Positions 34,345 to 46,681 of a stretch of DNA of 64,000 nucleotides are shown one piece after another. Source of the stretch: Hydractinia symbiolongicarpus (taxonomy: Eukaryota; Cnidaria; Hydrozoa; Anthoathecata; Hydractiniidae). The translations under genes were made by a program, and so were the position numbers. Numbering within the stretch: the first letter of the stretch is position 1; every line of letters begins with the position of its first letter. The stretch is from assembly GCF_029227915.1 (NCBI RefSeq), contig NC_079876.1, positions 29,423,828 through 29,487,827 of the forward strand, read 5' to 3'. The notes under the pieces were generated by a model. It ran no database searches and was not told where the DNA came from. It worked only from the letters and a program-made list of their open reading frames with translations.

Positions 34345-34714
34345 TGAAACTTCAGGTTACCAAGGTAACTTGAAGTTGGAAAACGTACTAGCAATGAACC
34401 TTAGTATTCTAAATCGCGCAAGAGCACTACCATTTGACGACCTTCGGATTTTCAATAATTTGACCTCTTGATAACTCAACAAAATGAATGGAACTGCAAA
34501 ATGGAATGGTAATACTTGGGAATTTGAGTTTGAAAGTTTTAGACATGGAAGGCATTATTGCGTATCGTGAAGTAACGGCTGGTAGAATTATTGGGGCTAT
34601 TCTATTTTGCCCTGTGGGATAATTCAACACAACGTATCATGTTAACACATTTCCACGGTTAAAAACTCTCCAAGCATCCCTCAATCTTCTTATCACAGAA
34701 GTTAGCCTAGCTAA

Positions 34715-34797
34715 TACCAGAGGTGGGGTTCGAACCCACGCGGACAATCGTCCATTGGAACTTAAGTCCAACGCCTTAACCACTCGGCCACCATGGT
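34715..34797 (-). tRNA. tRNA-Leu(UAA), duplicate of 30695-30777
   Basis: Same single acceptor mismatch ACCATGG. Confidence 0.65.
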
Positions 34798-35217
34798 TAA
34801 AATTTCCTGTTAATAAGATTACTTGAACTTGGAAAGAGTACTGGCAATGAACCTTAGTATTTTAAATCGCGCAAGAGCATTACCATTTGACGACCTTCAG
34901 ACTTTTCAATAATTTGCCGTTTTGATAACTCAACAAAATTAAAGGAACTGCAAGATGGGATGGTAATATCTGGGATTTTGAGCTTGAAAGTTTGAGATAT
35001 AGAAGCCATAATTGCGCATCGTAAAATAACGGCTTGTAGAATTATTGGTGCTATTCCATTTCGCCATGTGCATTATTTCAACGCAACGTATCATGTTAAC
35101 GCAATTCCACGGTTAAAACTCTCCAAGCATCCCTCAATCTTCTTATCACCACCATTTCCACGTTTAAATTCTCCAAGCATCCTTCAATCATCCTATCAAA
35201 AACGTTAACCTAGCTAA

Positions 35218-35300
35218 TAACAAAGATAGGGTTCGAACCCACTCGGAGAAACGATCATTGGAGCTTAAGTCAAACGCCTTAATCACTCGGCCACCCTTGT
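35218..35300 (-). pseudogene. tRNA-Leu(UAA)-derived copy, duplicate of 31198-31280
   Basis: Same acceptor and T-stem damage, with the near T5 run. Confidence 0.7.
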
Positions 35301-35671
35301 TGAATATTCAGGTTAATAAGGTTACTTGAACTTGGATAGGGTACAGGAAATGAACCTTAGTATTCTAAATCGCCTAAGAGCATTACCATTTCGCGACCTT
35401 CAGATTTTTCAATAAATTTTCTATTTTGATAGCTCAACAAAATGAATGGGGCTGCAAAAAGGGATGGTAATATTTGGGATTTAGAGTATGAAATTTTGAG
35501 ATATGGAAGGCATAATTGCGCATCGTGAAATAAAGGCTTGTAGAATTATTGGTGCTATTCCATTTCGCCATGTGCGATACTTCACCACAACGTATCATGT
35601 TAACACATTTCCACGGTTAAAACTCTCCAAGCGTCCCTCAACATTCTTATCACACATGTTAGCCTAGCTAA

Positions 35672-35754
35672 TACCAGAGGTGGGGTTCGAACCCACGCGG
35701 ACAATCGTCCATTGGAACTTAAGTCCAACGCCTTAACCACTCGGCCACCCCGGT
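35672..35754 (-). tRNA. tRNA-Leu(UAA), one acceptor change
   Basis: Consensus except ACCGGGG, which keeps a G-U pair at position 4. Confidence 0.8.
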
Positions 35755-36125
35755 TGATATTTCAGGTTAATAAGGTTACTTGATCTTGGAAAAAGTACTG
35801 GCAATGAACCTTAGTATTTTAAATCGCGCAAGAGCATTAACATCTGTCGATCTTCTTATTTTTTTAATAATTTGCCGTTTTGATAATTCAACATATTGAT
35901 GGGAACTGCAAAAAACTATGGTAATTATTTGGATTTTGAGTTTGAAAGTTTGAGATATGGAAGGAATAATCGCGCATTGCGAAATTACGGCTGGTACAAC
36001 AATTGCAGCTATTCTACCTCTCCAAGTTCGATACTTCCCCACAACGTGTCATGGCAAACACATTTCCACGTTTAAATTCTCCAAGCATCCTTCAATTATC
36101 TTATCACACAGTTTAACCCAGCTAA

Positions 36126-36207
36126 TACCAGAGGTGGGGTTCGAACCCACGCGGACAATTATCCATTGGAACTTAAGTCCAACGCCTAACAACTCGCCCA
36201 CCCTGGC
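36126..36207 (-). pseudogene. tRNA-Leu(UAA) copy, duplicate of 32106-32187
   Basis: Same short D-arm and variable-arm changes. Confidence 0.6.
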
Positions 36208-36476
36208 TGAAATTTCAGGTTATTAAGGTTACTTGAACTTGGAAAAAGTACTGGCAATGAACCTAAATATTCTAAATCGTGTAAGAGCATTGACATCTGT
36301 CGACCTTCTTATTTCTTTAATAATTTGCAGCTTTGATAATTCATTAAATTGCCTGGAACTGCAAAAAGGGATGTAATCTTTGAGATTTTGAATTTGAAAT
36401 TTGGTGACATGGAATGAGTAATTGCGCATCGTGAAATAACGGCTGGTAGAATAATTGGGCTATTCTAGCTCTCCAA

Positions 36477-36546
36477 GTTCGAACCCACGCGGACAATCGT
36501 CCATTGGAACTTAAGTCCAACGCCTTAACCACTCGGCCACCCTGGT
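36477..36546 (-). pseudogene. tRNA-Leu(UAA) lacking its 3' acceptor strand
   Basis: Twin of 32457-32526 with the same GTTCGA junction, so the deletion predates the 4020-bp duplication. Confidence 0.85.
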
Positions 36547-36917
36547 TGATATTTCAGGTTAATAAGGTTACTTGATCTTGGAAAAAGTACTGGCAATGAA
36601 CCTTAGTATTTTAAATCGCGCAAGAGCATTAACTCCTGTCGATCTTCTTATTTCTTTAATAATTTGCCGTTTTGAAAATTCAACAAATTGACTGGAACTG
36701 CAAAAAAGTATGGTAATATTTGGGATTTTGAGTTCGAAAATTTGAGATATGGAAGGAATAAATGCGCATTGTGAAATAACGGCTGGTACAACTATTGCAG
36801 CTGTTCTATTTCTCCAGGTTCAATACTTCGCCACAAAGTTTTATGGCAAACACATTTCCACGTTTAAATTCTCCAAGCATCCTTCAATCATCTTATCACC
36901 CAGATAAACCTAGCTAA

Positions 36918-37000
36918 TACCAGAGGTGGGGTTCGAACCCAGGCGGACAATCGTCCATTGGAACTTAAGTCCAACGCCTTAACCACTCGGCCACCCTGGT
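36918..37000 (-). tRNA. tRNA-Leu(UAA), one T-stem change
   Basis: Single change at the outer T-stem pair (CTGGG). Confidence 0.7.
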
Positions 37001-37371
37001 TGAAATTTCAGGTTACCAAGGTAACTTGAAGTTGGAAAACGTACTGGCAATGAACCTTAGTATTTTAAATCGCGCAAGAGCATTAACATCTGTCGATCTT
37101 CTTATTTTTTTAATAATTTGCCGTTTTGATAATTCAACATACTGACGGGAACTGTAAAAAACTATGGTAATTTTTGGGATTTTGAGTTTGAAAATTTGAG
37201 ATATGGAAGGAATAATTGCGCATTGCGAAATAACGGCTGGTACAACTATTGCAGCTATTCTGCCTCTCCAAGTTCGATACTTCGCCACAACGAGTCATGG
37301 CAAACACATTTCCACGTTTAAATTTTTCAAGCATCCTTCAATCATCTTATCAAGAACGTTAACCTAGCTAA

Positions 37372-37458
37372 TACCAGAGGGGGGGGGGGTTCGAACACAC
37401 TCGGACAAACGTCCATTGGAGCTTAAGTCCAACGCCTTAACGACTCGGCCACTCTGGT
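37372..37458 (-). pseudogene. tRNA-Leu(UAA)-derived copy with 11-base G-run
   Basis: 87 nt, twin of 33352-33438 with one more T-stem change (GTGTG). Confidence 0.75.
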
Positions 37459-37827
37459 TGAAATTTCAGGTTAATAAGGTTACTTGAGTTTGGATAGGGT
37501 ACAGGAAATGAACCTTAGTATTTAAAATCGCTCAAGAACATACCATTTGACAACCTTCAGATTTTTCAATAATTTGCCCTTTTGATAACTCAACAAAATG
37601 AATGAAACTGCAAAATGGGATGGTAATATTTGGGATTTTGAGTTTGAAAGTTTCAGATATGGAAGGCATTATTGCGTATCGTGAAGTAACGGCTGGTAGA
37701 ATTATTGGGGCTATTCTATTTTGTCCTGTGGGATAATACAACACAAGGTGTCATGTTAACGCATTTCCACGGTTAAAACTCTGCAAGCATCCTTCATTCA
37801 TCTTATCACACAGGTTAACCCAGCTAA

Positions 37828-37910
37828 TACCAGAGGTGGGGTTTGAACCCTCTCGGACAATCCTCCATTGGAACTTAAGTCCAACGGCTTAACCACTCGG
37901 CCACCCTGGT
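37828..37910 (-). pseudogene. tRNA-Leu(UAA) copy, T-arm and D-arm changes
   Basis: Same subfamily as 1985-2067: T-loop TTCAAAC, T-stem GAGGG; the variable stem also has a change. Confidence 0.65.
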
Positions 37911-38279
37911 TGAATATTTAAGTTAATAAGGTTACTTGAACTTGGAAAAAGTACTGGCAATGAACCTTAGTATTTTAAATCGCGCAAGAGCATTACCATT
38001 TGACGACCTTCAGACGTTTCAATAACTTCCGTTTTGATAACTCAACAAAATGAATGGAACTGCAAGATGGGATGCTAATATCTGGGATTTTGAGTTTGAA
38101 AGTTTGAGACATGGAAGGAATAATTGCGCATTGTGAAATAACGGCTGGCACAACTATTGCAGCTGTTCTACCTCTCCAAGTTCGATACTTCGCCACAACG
38201 TGTCATAGCAAACACATTTCCACGATTAAATTCTCCAAGCATCCTTCAATCATCTTATCACCCAGATAAACCTAGCTAA

Positions 38280-38362
38280 TACCAGAGGTGGGATTCGAAC
38301 CCACGCGGACAATCGTCCATTGGAACTTAAGTCCAACGCCTTAACCACTCGGCCACACTGGT
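38280..38362 (-). tRNA. tRNA-Leu(UAA), acceptor mismatch
   Basis: T-loop TTCGAAT gives a textbook B box GGTTCGAATCC; acceptor ACCAGTG has a T-T mismatch. Confidence 0.6.
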
Positions 38363-38732
38363 TGAAATTTCAGGTTACCAAGGTAACTTGAAGTTGGAAA
38401 ACGTACTAGCAATGAACCTTAGTATTCTAAATCGCGCAAGAGCACTACCATTTGACGACCTTCGGATTTTCAATAATTTGACCTCTTGATAACTCAACAA
38501 AATGAATGGAACTGCAAAATGGGATGGTAATACTTGGGAATTTGAGTTTGAAAGTTTCAGACATGGAAGGCATTATTGCGTATCGTGAAGTAACGGCTGG
38601 TAGAATTATTGGGGCTATTCTATTTTGCCCTGTGGGATAATTCAACACAACGTATCATGTTAACACATTTCCACGGTTAAAAACTCTCCAAGCATCCCTC
38701 AATCTTCTTATCACAGAAGTTAGCCTAGCTAA

Positions 38733-38815
38733 TACCAGAGGTGGGGTTCGAACCCACGCGGACAATCGTCCATTGGAACTTAAGTCCAATGCCTTACCCA
38801 CTCGGCCACCCTGGT
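38733..38815 (-). tRNA. tRNA-Leu(UAA), D-arm change
   Basis: Base 26 is A and the D-loop reads GGGTAAGG; all other arms match consensus. Confidence 0.7.
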
Positions 38816-39235
38816 TGAAATTTCCGGTTAATAAGATTACTTGAACTTGGAAAGAGTACTGGCAATGAACCTTAGTATTTTAAATCGCGCAAGAGCATTA
38901 CCATTTGACGACCTTCAGACTTTTCAATAATTTGCCGTTTTGACAACTCAACAAAATTAAAGGAACTGCAAGATGGGATGGTAATATCTGGGATTTTGAG
39001 CTTGAAAGTTTGAGATATAGAAGCCATAATTGCGCATCGTAAAATAACAGCTTGTAGAATTATTGGTGCTATTCCATTTCGCCATGTGCGATATTTCACC
39101 GCAACGTATCATGTTAACGCAATTCCACGGCTAAAACTCTCCAAGCATCCCTCAATCTTCTTATCACCACCATTTCCACGTTTAAATTCTCCAAGCATCC
39201 TTCAATCATCCTATCAAAAACGTTAACCTAGCTAA

Positions 39236-39318
39236 TAACAAAGATAGGGTTCGAACCCACTCGGAGAAACGATCATTGGAGCTTAAGTCCAACGCCTTAA
39301 TCACTCGGCCACCCTTGT
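39236..39318 (-). pseudogene. tRNA-Leu(UAA)-derived copy with proximal T5
   Basis: Acceptor ACAAGGG/CTTTGTT and T-stem damage as at 31198, but the anticodon stem is intact. Confidence 0.7.
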
Positions 39319-39689
39319 TGAATATTCAGGTTAATAAGGTTACTTGAACTTGGATAGGGTACAGGAAATGAACCTTAGTATTCTAAATCGCCTAAGAGCA
39401 TTACCATTTCGCGACCTTCAGATTTTTCAATAAATTTTCTATTTTGATAGCTCAACAAAATGAATGGGGCTGCAAAAAGGGATGGTAATATTTGGGATTT
39501 AGAGTATGAAATTTTGAAATATGGAAGGCATAATTGCGCATCGTGAAATAAAGGCTTGTAGAATTATTGGTGCTATTCCATTTCGCCATGTGCGATACTT
39601 CACCACAAAGTATCATGTTAACACATTTCCACGGTTAAAACTCTCCAAGCGTCCCTCAACCTTCTTATCACACATGTTAGCCTAGCTAA

Positions 39690-39772
39690 TACCAGAGGTG
39701 GGGTTCGAACCCACGCGGACAATCGTCCATTGGAACTTAAGTCCAACGCCTTAACCACTCGGCCACCCTGGT
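39690..39772 (-). tRNA. tRNA-Leu(UAA), exact consensus
   Basis: All 83 positions match. A T4 run follows at the usual 50-nt distance. Confidence 0.88.
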
Positions 39773-40143
39773 TGATATTTCAGGTTAATAAGGTTACTTG
39801 ATCTTGGAAAAAGTACTGGCAATGAACCTTAGTATTTTAAATCGCGCAAGAGCATTAACTCCTGTCGATCTTCTTATTTCTTTAATAATTTGCCGTTTTG
39901 AAAATTCAACAAATTGACTGGAACTGCAAAAAAGTATGGTAATATTTGGGATTTTGAGTTCGAAAATTTGAGATATGGAAGGAATAATTGCGCATTGTGA
40001 AATAACGGCTGGTACAACTATTGCAGCTGTTCTATTTCTCCAGGTTCAATACTTCGCCACAACGTTTCATGGCAAACACATTTCCACGTTTAAATTCTCC
40101 AAGCATCCTTCAATCATCTTATCACCCAGATAAACCTAGCCAA

Positions 40144-40226
40144 TACCAGAGGTGGGGTTCGAACCCACGCGGACAATCGTCCATTGGAACTTAAGTCCAA
40201 CGCCTTAACCACTCGGCCACCCTGGT
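40144..40226 (-). tRNA. tRNA-Leu(UAA), exact consensus
   Basis: All 83 positions match. The trailer is of the GTTTAAATTC class with no T4 for about 180 nt. Confidence 0.85.
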
Positions 40227-40597
40227 TGAAATTTCAGGTTACCAAGGTAACTTGAAGTTGGAAAACGTACTGGCAATGAACCTTAGTATTTTAAATCGCG
40301 CAAGAGCATTAACATCTGTCGATCTTCTTATTTTTTTAATAATTTGCCGTTTTGATAATTCAACATATTGACGGGAACTGTAAAAAACTATGGTAATATT
40401 TGGGATTTTGAGTTTGACAATTTGAGATATGGAAGGAATAATTGCGCATTGCGAAATAACGGCTGGTACAACTATTGCAGCTATTCTGCCTCTCCAAGTT
40501 CGATACTTCGCCACAACGAGTCATGGCAAACACATTTCCACGTTTAAATTTTTCAAGCATCCTTCAATCATCTTATCAAGAACGTTAACCTAGCTAA

Positions 40598-40680
40598 TAC
40601 CAGAGGGGGGGTTCGAACCCACGCGGACAAACGTCCATTGGAGCTTAAGTCCAACGCCTTAACCACTCGGCCACCCTGGT
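40598..40680 (-). pseudogene. tRNA-Leu(UAA) copy with 7-base G-run
   Basis: 83 nt: the T of GGTGGGG is G, giving seven G without length change; loop CTTAAGC and variable-loop change. Looks like the starting point of the longer G-runs. Confidence 0.65.
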
Positions 40681-41098
40681 TGAAATTTCAGGTTAATAAG
40701 GTTACTTGAGTTTGGATAGGGTACAGGAAATGAACCTTAGTATTCTAAATCGCTCAAGAACATACCATTTGACAACCTTCAGATTTTTCAATAATTTGCC
40801 CTTTTGATAACTCAACAAAATGAATAAAACTGCAAAATGGGATGGTAATATTTGGGATTTTGAGTTGGAAAGTTTCAGATATGGAAGGTATTATTGCGTA
40901 TCGTGAAGTAACGGCTGTTAGAATTATTGGGGCTATTCTATTTTGTCCTGTGGGATAATTCAACACAACGTATAATGTTAACGAATTTTCACGATTAAAA
41001 CTCTCCAAGCATCCCTCAATCTTCTTATCACCACCATTTCCACGTTTAAATTCTCCAAGCATCCCTCAATTTTTTATCAAAAACGTTAACCTAGCTAA

Positions 41099-41181
41099 TA
41101 ACAGAGATGACGTTCGAACCCACTCGGAGAAACGTTCATTGGAGCTTAAGTCCAACGCCTTAATCACTCGGCCACCCTTGT
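41099..41181 (-). pseudogene. tRNA-Leu(UAA)-derived copy
   Basis: Acceptor ACAAGGG/CTCTGTT, T-stem GTCAT, variable stem lost, D-loop change. Confidence 0.7.
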
Positions 41182-41552
41182 TGAATATTCAGGTTAATTA
41201 GGTTACTTGAATTTGAAAAAAGTACTGGCAATGAATCTTATTATTTTAAATCGCGCAAGAGCATTACCATTTGACGACCTTCAGACTTTTCAATAATTTG
41301 CCGTTTTGATAACTCAACAAATTGACCGGAACTGCAAAAAAGTATGGTAATATCTGTGATTTTGAGTTTGAAAGTTTGAGACATGGAAGGAATAATTGCG
41401 CATTATGAAATAACGGCTGGCACAACTGTTGCAGCTGTTCTACCTCTCCAAGTTCGATACTTCGCCACAACGTGTCATAGCAAACACATTTCCACGATTA
41501 AAACTCTACAAGCATCCCTCAATCTTCTTATCACACAGGTTAGCCTAGCTAG

Positions 41553-41635
41553 TACCAGAGGTGGGGTTCGAACCCACGCGGACAATCGTCCATTGGAACT
41601 TAAGTCCAACGCCTTAACCACTCGGCCACCCTGGT
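41553..41635 (-). tRNA. tRNA-Leu(UAA), exact consensus
   Basis: All 83 positions match; T4 at 50 nt downstream. Confidence 0.88.
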
Positions 41636-42004
41636 TGAACATTCAGGTTAATAAGGTTACTTGAATTTGGAAAGGGTACGGGAAATGAACCATAGTATTC
41701 TAAATCGCCCAAGAGCATTACCATTTGACGAACTTCAGATTTTTTAATAATTTTCCATTTTGATAGCTCAACAAAATGAATGGAGCTGCAAAAAAGGATG
41801 GTAATATTTGGGATTTGGAGTATGAATGTTTGAGATATGGAAGGCATTATTGCGCATCGTGAAGTAACGGCTGGTAGAACTATTGGGGCTATTTTATTTC
41901 GCCATGTGGGATAATTCAACACAACGTGTCATGTTAACGCATTTCCACGGCAAAACCTTCCAAGCATCCTTCAATCATCTTATCAAAAACGTTAACCTAG
42001 CTAA

Positions 42005-42086
42005 TAACAGAGATGGGGTTCGAACCCACTCGGAGAAACGTTCATTGGAGCTTACGTCCAACGCGTTAACCACTCGCCATCCTGGT
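42005..42086 (-). pseudogene. tRNA-Leu(UAA)-derived copy lacking U33
   Basis: 82 nt: loop CGTAAGC has G at position 33, one base is lost near the D-stem, and the acceptor mispairs. T5 lies 15 nt downstream. Confidence 0.7.
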
Positions 42087-42457
42087 TGAATATTCAGGTT
42101 AATAAGGTTACTTGATCTTGGAAAAAGTACTGGGAATGAACCTTAGTATTTTAAATCGCGCAAGAGCATTAACATCTGCCGATCTTCTTATTTCTTTAAT
42201 AATTTTCCGTTTTGATAACTCAACAGATTGACTGGAACTGCAAACAAGTATGGTAATATCTGTGATTTTGATTTTAAAAGTTTGAGACATGGAAAGAATA
42301 ATTGCGCATTGTGAAATAACGGCTGGTACAACTATTGCAGCTGTTCTATTTCTCCAGGTTCGATACTTCGCCAGAACGTGTCATGGCAAACACATTTCCA
42401 CGTTTAAATTCTCCATGCATCCTTCAATCATCTTATCACCAGGATAAACCTAGCTAA

Positions 42458-42540
42458 TACCAGAGGTGGGGTTCGAACCCACGCGGACAATCGTCCATTG
42501 GAACTTAAGTCCAACGCCTTAACCACTCGGCCACCCTGGT
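42458..42540 (-). tRNA. tRNA-Leu(UAA), exact consensus
   Basis: All 83 positions match; trailer class without a near T4. Confidence 0.85.
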
Positions 42541-42910
42541 TAAAATTTCAGGTTAATAAGGTTACTTGAACTTGGAAAAAGCACTGGCAATGAACCTTAG
42601 TATTTTAAATCGCCCAAGAGCATTACCATTTGACGACCTTCAGACTTTTCAATAATTTGCCGTTTTGATAACTCAACAAATTGACTGGAACTGCAAAAAA
42701 GTATGGTAATATTTGGGATTTTGAGTTCGAAAATTTGAGATATGGAAGGAATAAATGCGCATTGTGAAATAACGGCTGGTACAACTATTGCAGCTGTTCT
42801 ATTTCTCCAGGTTCAATACTTCGCCACAAAGTTTTTTGGCAAACACATTTCCACGTTTAAATTCTCCAAGCATCCTTCAATCATCTTATCACCCAGATAA
42901 ACCTAGCTAA

Positions 42911-42993
42911 TACCAGAGGTGGGGTTCGAACCCAGGCGGACAATCGTCCATTGGAACTTAAGTCCAACGCCTTAACCACTCGGCCACCCTGGT
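42911..42993 (-). tRNA. tRNA-Leu(UAA), one T-stem change
   Basis: Same outer T-stem change (CTGGG) as 36918-37000, its duplicate. Confidence 0.7.
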
Positions 42994-43364
42994 TGAAATT
43001 TCAGGTTACCAAGGTAACTTGAAGTTGGAAAACGTACTGGCAATGAACCTTAGTATTTTAAATCGCGCAAGAGCATTAACATCTGTCGATCTTCTTATTT
43101 TTTTAATAATTTGCCGTTTTGATAATTCAACATATTGACGGGAACTGTAAAAAACTATGGTAATTTTTGGGATTTTGAGTTTGAAAATTTGAGATATGGA
43201 AGGAATAATTGCGCATTGCGAAATAACGGCTGGTACAACTATTGCAGCTATTCTGCCTCTCCAAGTTCGATACTTCGCCACAACGAGTCATGGCAAACAC
43301 ATTTCCACGTTTAAATTTTTCAAGCATCCTTCAATCATCTTATCAAGAACGTTAACCTAGCTAA

Positions 43365-43459
43365 TACCAGAGGGGGGGGGGGGGGGGGGGTTCGAACCCA
43401 CTCGGACAAACGTCCATTGGAGCTTAAGTCCAACGCCTTAACGACTCGGCCACTCTGGT
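43365..43459 (-). pseudogene. tRNA-Leu(UAA)-derived copy with 19-base G-run
   Basis: 95 nt: nineteen plus-strand G sit where GGTGGGG belongs, destroying the T-stem 3' strand. Other changes match 33352 and 37372. Confidence 0.8.
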
Positions 43460-43828
43460 TGAAATTTCAGGTTAATAAGGTTACTTGAGTTTGGATAGGG
43501 TACAGGAAATGAACCTTAGTATTTAAAATCGCTCAAGAACATACCATTTGACAACCTTCAGATTTTTCAATAATTTGCCCTTTTGATAACTCAACAAAAT
43601 GAATGAAACTGCAAAATGGGATAGTAATATTTGGGATTTTGAGTTTGAAAGTTTCAGATATGGAAGGCATTATTGCGTATCGTGAAGTAACGGCTGGTAG
43701 AATTATTGGGGCTATTCTATTTTGTCCTGTGGGATAATACAACACAAGGTGTCATGTTAACGCATTTCCACGGTTAAAACTCTGCAAGCATCCTTCATTC
43801 ATCTTATCACACAGGTTAACCCAGCTAA

Positions 43829-43911
43829 TACCAGAGGTGGGGTTTGAACCCTCTCGGACAATCCTCCATTGGAACTTAAGTCCAACGGCTTAACCACTCG
43901 GCCACCCTGGT
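43829..43911 (-). pseudogene. tRNA-Leu(UAA) copy, duplicate of 37828-37910
   Basis: Same T-arm and D-arm changes, 6001 bp from its twin. Confidence 0.65.
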
Positions 43912-44280
43912 TGAATATTTAAGTTAATAAGGTTACTTGAACTTGGAAAAAGTACTGGCAATGAACCTTAGTATTTTAAATCGCGCAAGAGCATTACCAT
44001 TTGACGACCTTCAGACGTTTCAATAACTTCCGTTTTGATAACTCAACAAAATGAATGGAACTGCAAGATGGGATGCTAATATCTGGGATTTTGAGTTTGA
44101 AAGTTTGAGACATGGAAGGAATAATTGCGCATTGTGAAATAACGGCTGGCACAACTATTGCAGCTGTTCTACCTCTCCAAGTTCGATACTTCGCCACAAC
44201 GTGTCATAGCAAACACATTTCCACGATTAAATTCTCCAAGCATCCTTCAATCATCTTATCACCCAGATAAACCTAGCTAA

Positions 44281-44363
44281 TACCAGAGGTGGGATTCGAA
44301 CCCACGCGGACAATCGTCCATTGGAACTTAAGTCCAACGCCTTAACCACTCGGCCACACTGGT
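44281..44363 (-). tRNA. tRNA-Leu(UAA), duplicate of 38280-38362
   Basis: Same TTCGAAT loop and acceptor mismatch. Confidence 0.6.
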
Positions 44364-44733
44364 TGAAATTTCAGGTTACCAAGGTAACTTGAAGTTGGAA
44401 AACGTACTAGCAATGAACCTTAGTATTCTAAATCGCGCAAGAGCACTACCATTTGACGACCTTCGGATTTTCAATAATTTGACCTCTTGATAACTCAACA
44501 AAATGAATGGAACTGCAAAATGGGATGGTAATACTTGGGAATTTGAGTTTGAAAGTTTCAGACATGGAAGGCATTATTGCGTATCGTGAAGTAACGGCTG
44601 GTAGAATTATTGGGGCTATTCTATTTTGCCCTGTGGGATAATTCAACACAACGTATCATGTTAACACATTTCCACGGTTAAAAACTCTCCAAGCATCCCT
44701 CAATCTTCTTATCACAGAAGTTAGCCTAGCTAA

Positions 44734-44816
44734 TACCAGAGGTGGGGTTCGAACCCACGCGGACAATCGTCCATTGGAACTTAAGTCCAATGCCTTACCC
44801 ACTCCGCCACCCTGGT
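44734..44816 (-). tRNA. tRNA-Leu(UAA), duplicate of 38733-38815
   Basis: Same D-loop change plus one D-stem change (GCGGAG). Confidence 0.6.
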
Positions 44817-45236
44817 TGAAATTTCCGGTTAATAAGATTACTTGAACTTGGAAAGAGTACTGGCAATGAACCTTAGTATTTTAAATCGCGCAAGAGCATT
44901 ACCATTTGACGACCTTCAGACTTTTCAATAATTTGCCGTTTTGACAACTCAACAAAATTAAAGGAACTGCAAGATGGGATGGTAATATCTGGGATTTTGA
45001 GCTTGAAAGTTTGAGATATAGAAGCCATAATTGCGCATCGTAAAATAACAGCTTGTAGAATTATTGGTGCTATTCCATTTCGCCATGTGCGATATTTCAC
45101 CGCAACGTATCATGTTAACGCAATTCCACGGCTAAAACTCTCCAAGCATCCCTCAATCTTCTTATCACCACCATTTCCACGTTTAAATTCTCCAAGCATC
45201 CTTCAATCATCCTATCAAAAACGTTAACCTAGCTAA

Positions 45237-45319
45237 TAACAAAGATAGGGTTCGAACCCACTCGGAGAAACGATCATTGGAGCTTAAGTCCAACGCCTTA
45301 ATCACTCGGCCACCCTTGT
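45237..45319 (-). pseudogene. tRNA-Leu(UAA)-derived copy, duplicate of 39236-39318
   Basis: Same acceptor and T-stem damage. Confidence 0.7.
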
Positions 45320-45690
45320 TGAATATTCAGGTTAATAAGGTTACTTGAACTTGGATAGGGTACAGGAAATGAACCTTAGTATTCTAAATCGCCTAAGAGC
45401 ATTACCATTTCGCGACCTTCAGATTTTTCAATAAATTTTCTATTTTGATAGCTCAACAAAATGAATGGGGCTGCAAAAAGGGATGGTAATATTTGGGATT
45501 TAGAGTATGAAATTTTGAAATATGGAAGGCATAATTGCGCATCGTGAAATAAAGGCTTGTAGAATTATTGGTGCTATTCCATTTCGCCATGTGCGATACT
45601 TCACCACAAAGTATCATGTTAACACATTTCCACGGTTAAAACTCTCCAAGCGTCCCTCAACCTTCTTATCACACATGTTAGCCTAGCTAA

Positions 45691-45773
45691 TACCAGAGGT
45701 GGGGTTCGAACCCACGCGGACAATCGTCCATTGGAACTTAAGTCCAACGCCTTAACCACTCGGCCACCCTGGT
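45691..45773 (-). tRNA. tRNA-Leu(UAA), exact consensus
   Basis: All 83 positions match; twin of 39690. Confidence 0.88.
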
Positions 45774-46144
45774 TGATATTTCAGGTTAATAAGGTTACTT
45801 GATCTTGGAAAAAGTACTGGCAATGAACCTTAGTATTTTAAATCGCGCAAGAGCATTAACTCCTGTCGATCTTCTTATTTCTTTAATAATTTGCCGTTTT
45901 GAAAATTCAACAAATTGACTGGAACTGCAAAAAAGTATGGTAATATTTGGGATTTTGAGTTCGAAAATTTGAGATATGGAAGGAATAATTGCGCATTGTG
46001 AAATAACGGCTGGTACAACTATTGCAGCTGTTCTATTTCTCCAGGTTCAATACTTCGCCACAACGTTTCATGGCAAACACATTTCCACGTTTAAATTCTC
46101 CAAGCATCCTTCAATCATCTTATCACCCAGATAAACCTAGCCAA

Positions 46145-46227
46145 TACCAGAGGTGGGGTTCGAACCCACGCGGACAATCGTCCATTGGAACTTAAGTCCA
46201 ACGCCTTAACCACTCGGCCACCCTGGT
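46145..46227 (-). tRNA. tRNA-Leu(UAA), exact consensus
   Basis: All 83 positions match; twin of 40144, trailer without near T4. Confidence 0.85.
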
Positions 46228-46598
46228 TGAAATTTCAGGTTACCAAGGTAACTTGAAGTTGGAAAACGTACTGGCAATGAACCTTAGTATTTTAAATCGC
46301 GCAAGAGCATTAACATCTGTCGATCTTCTTATTTTTTTAATAATTTGCCGTTTTGATAATTCAACATATTGACGGGAACTGTAAAAAACTATGGTAATAT
46401 TTGGGATTTTGAGTTTGACAATTTGAGATATGGAAGGAATAATTGCGCATTGCGAAATAACGGCTGGTACAACTATTGCAGCTATTCTGCCTCTCCAAGT
46501 TCGATACTTCGCCACAACGAGTCATGGCAAACACATTTCCACGTTTAAATTTTTCAAGCATCCTTCAATCATCTTATCAAGAACGTTAACCTAGCTAA

Positions 46599-46681
46599 TA
46601 CCAGAGGGGGGGTTCGAACCCACGCGGACAAACGTCCATTGGAGCTTAAGTCCAACGCCTTAACCACTCGGCCACCCTGGT
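46599..46681 (-). pseudogene. tRNA-Leu(UAA) copy with 7-base G-run
   Basis: Twin of 40598-40680. Confidence 0.65.

Larger units (their letters stand above)
29525..37560. repeat. Large tandem duplication, offset 4020 bp
   Basis: About 29.52-33.54 kb repeats at 33.54-37.56 kb. Shared oddities include the truncated tRNAs at 32457 and 36477 and the G-run tRNAs at 33352 and 37372. The offset is constant at 4020 bp across all paired tRNA starts. Only scattered point changes separate the two copies. Confidence 0.92.
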
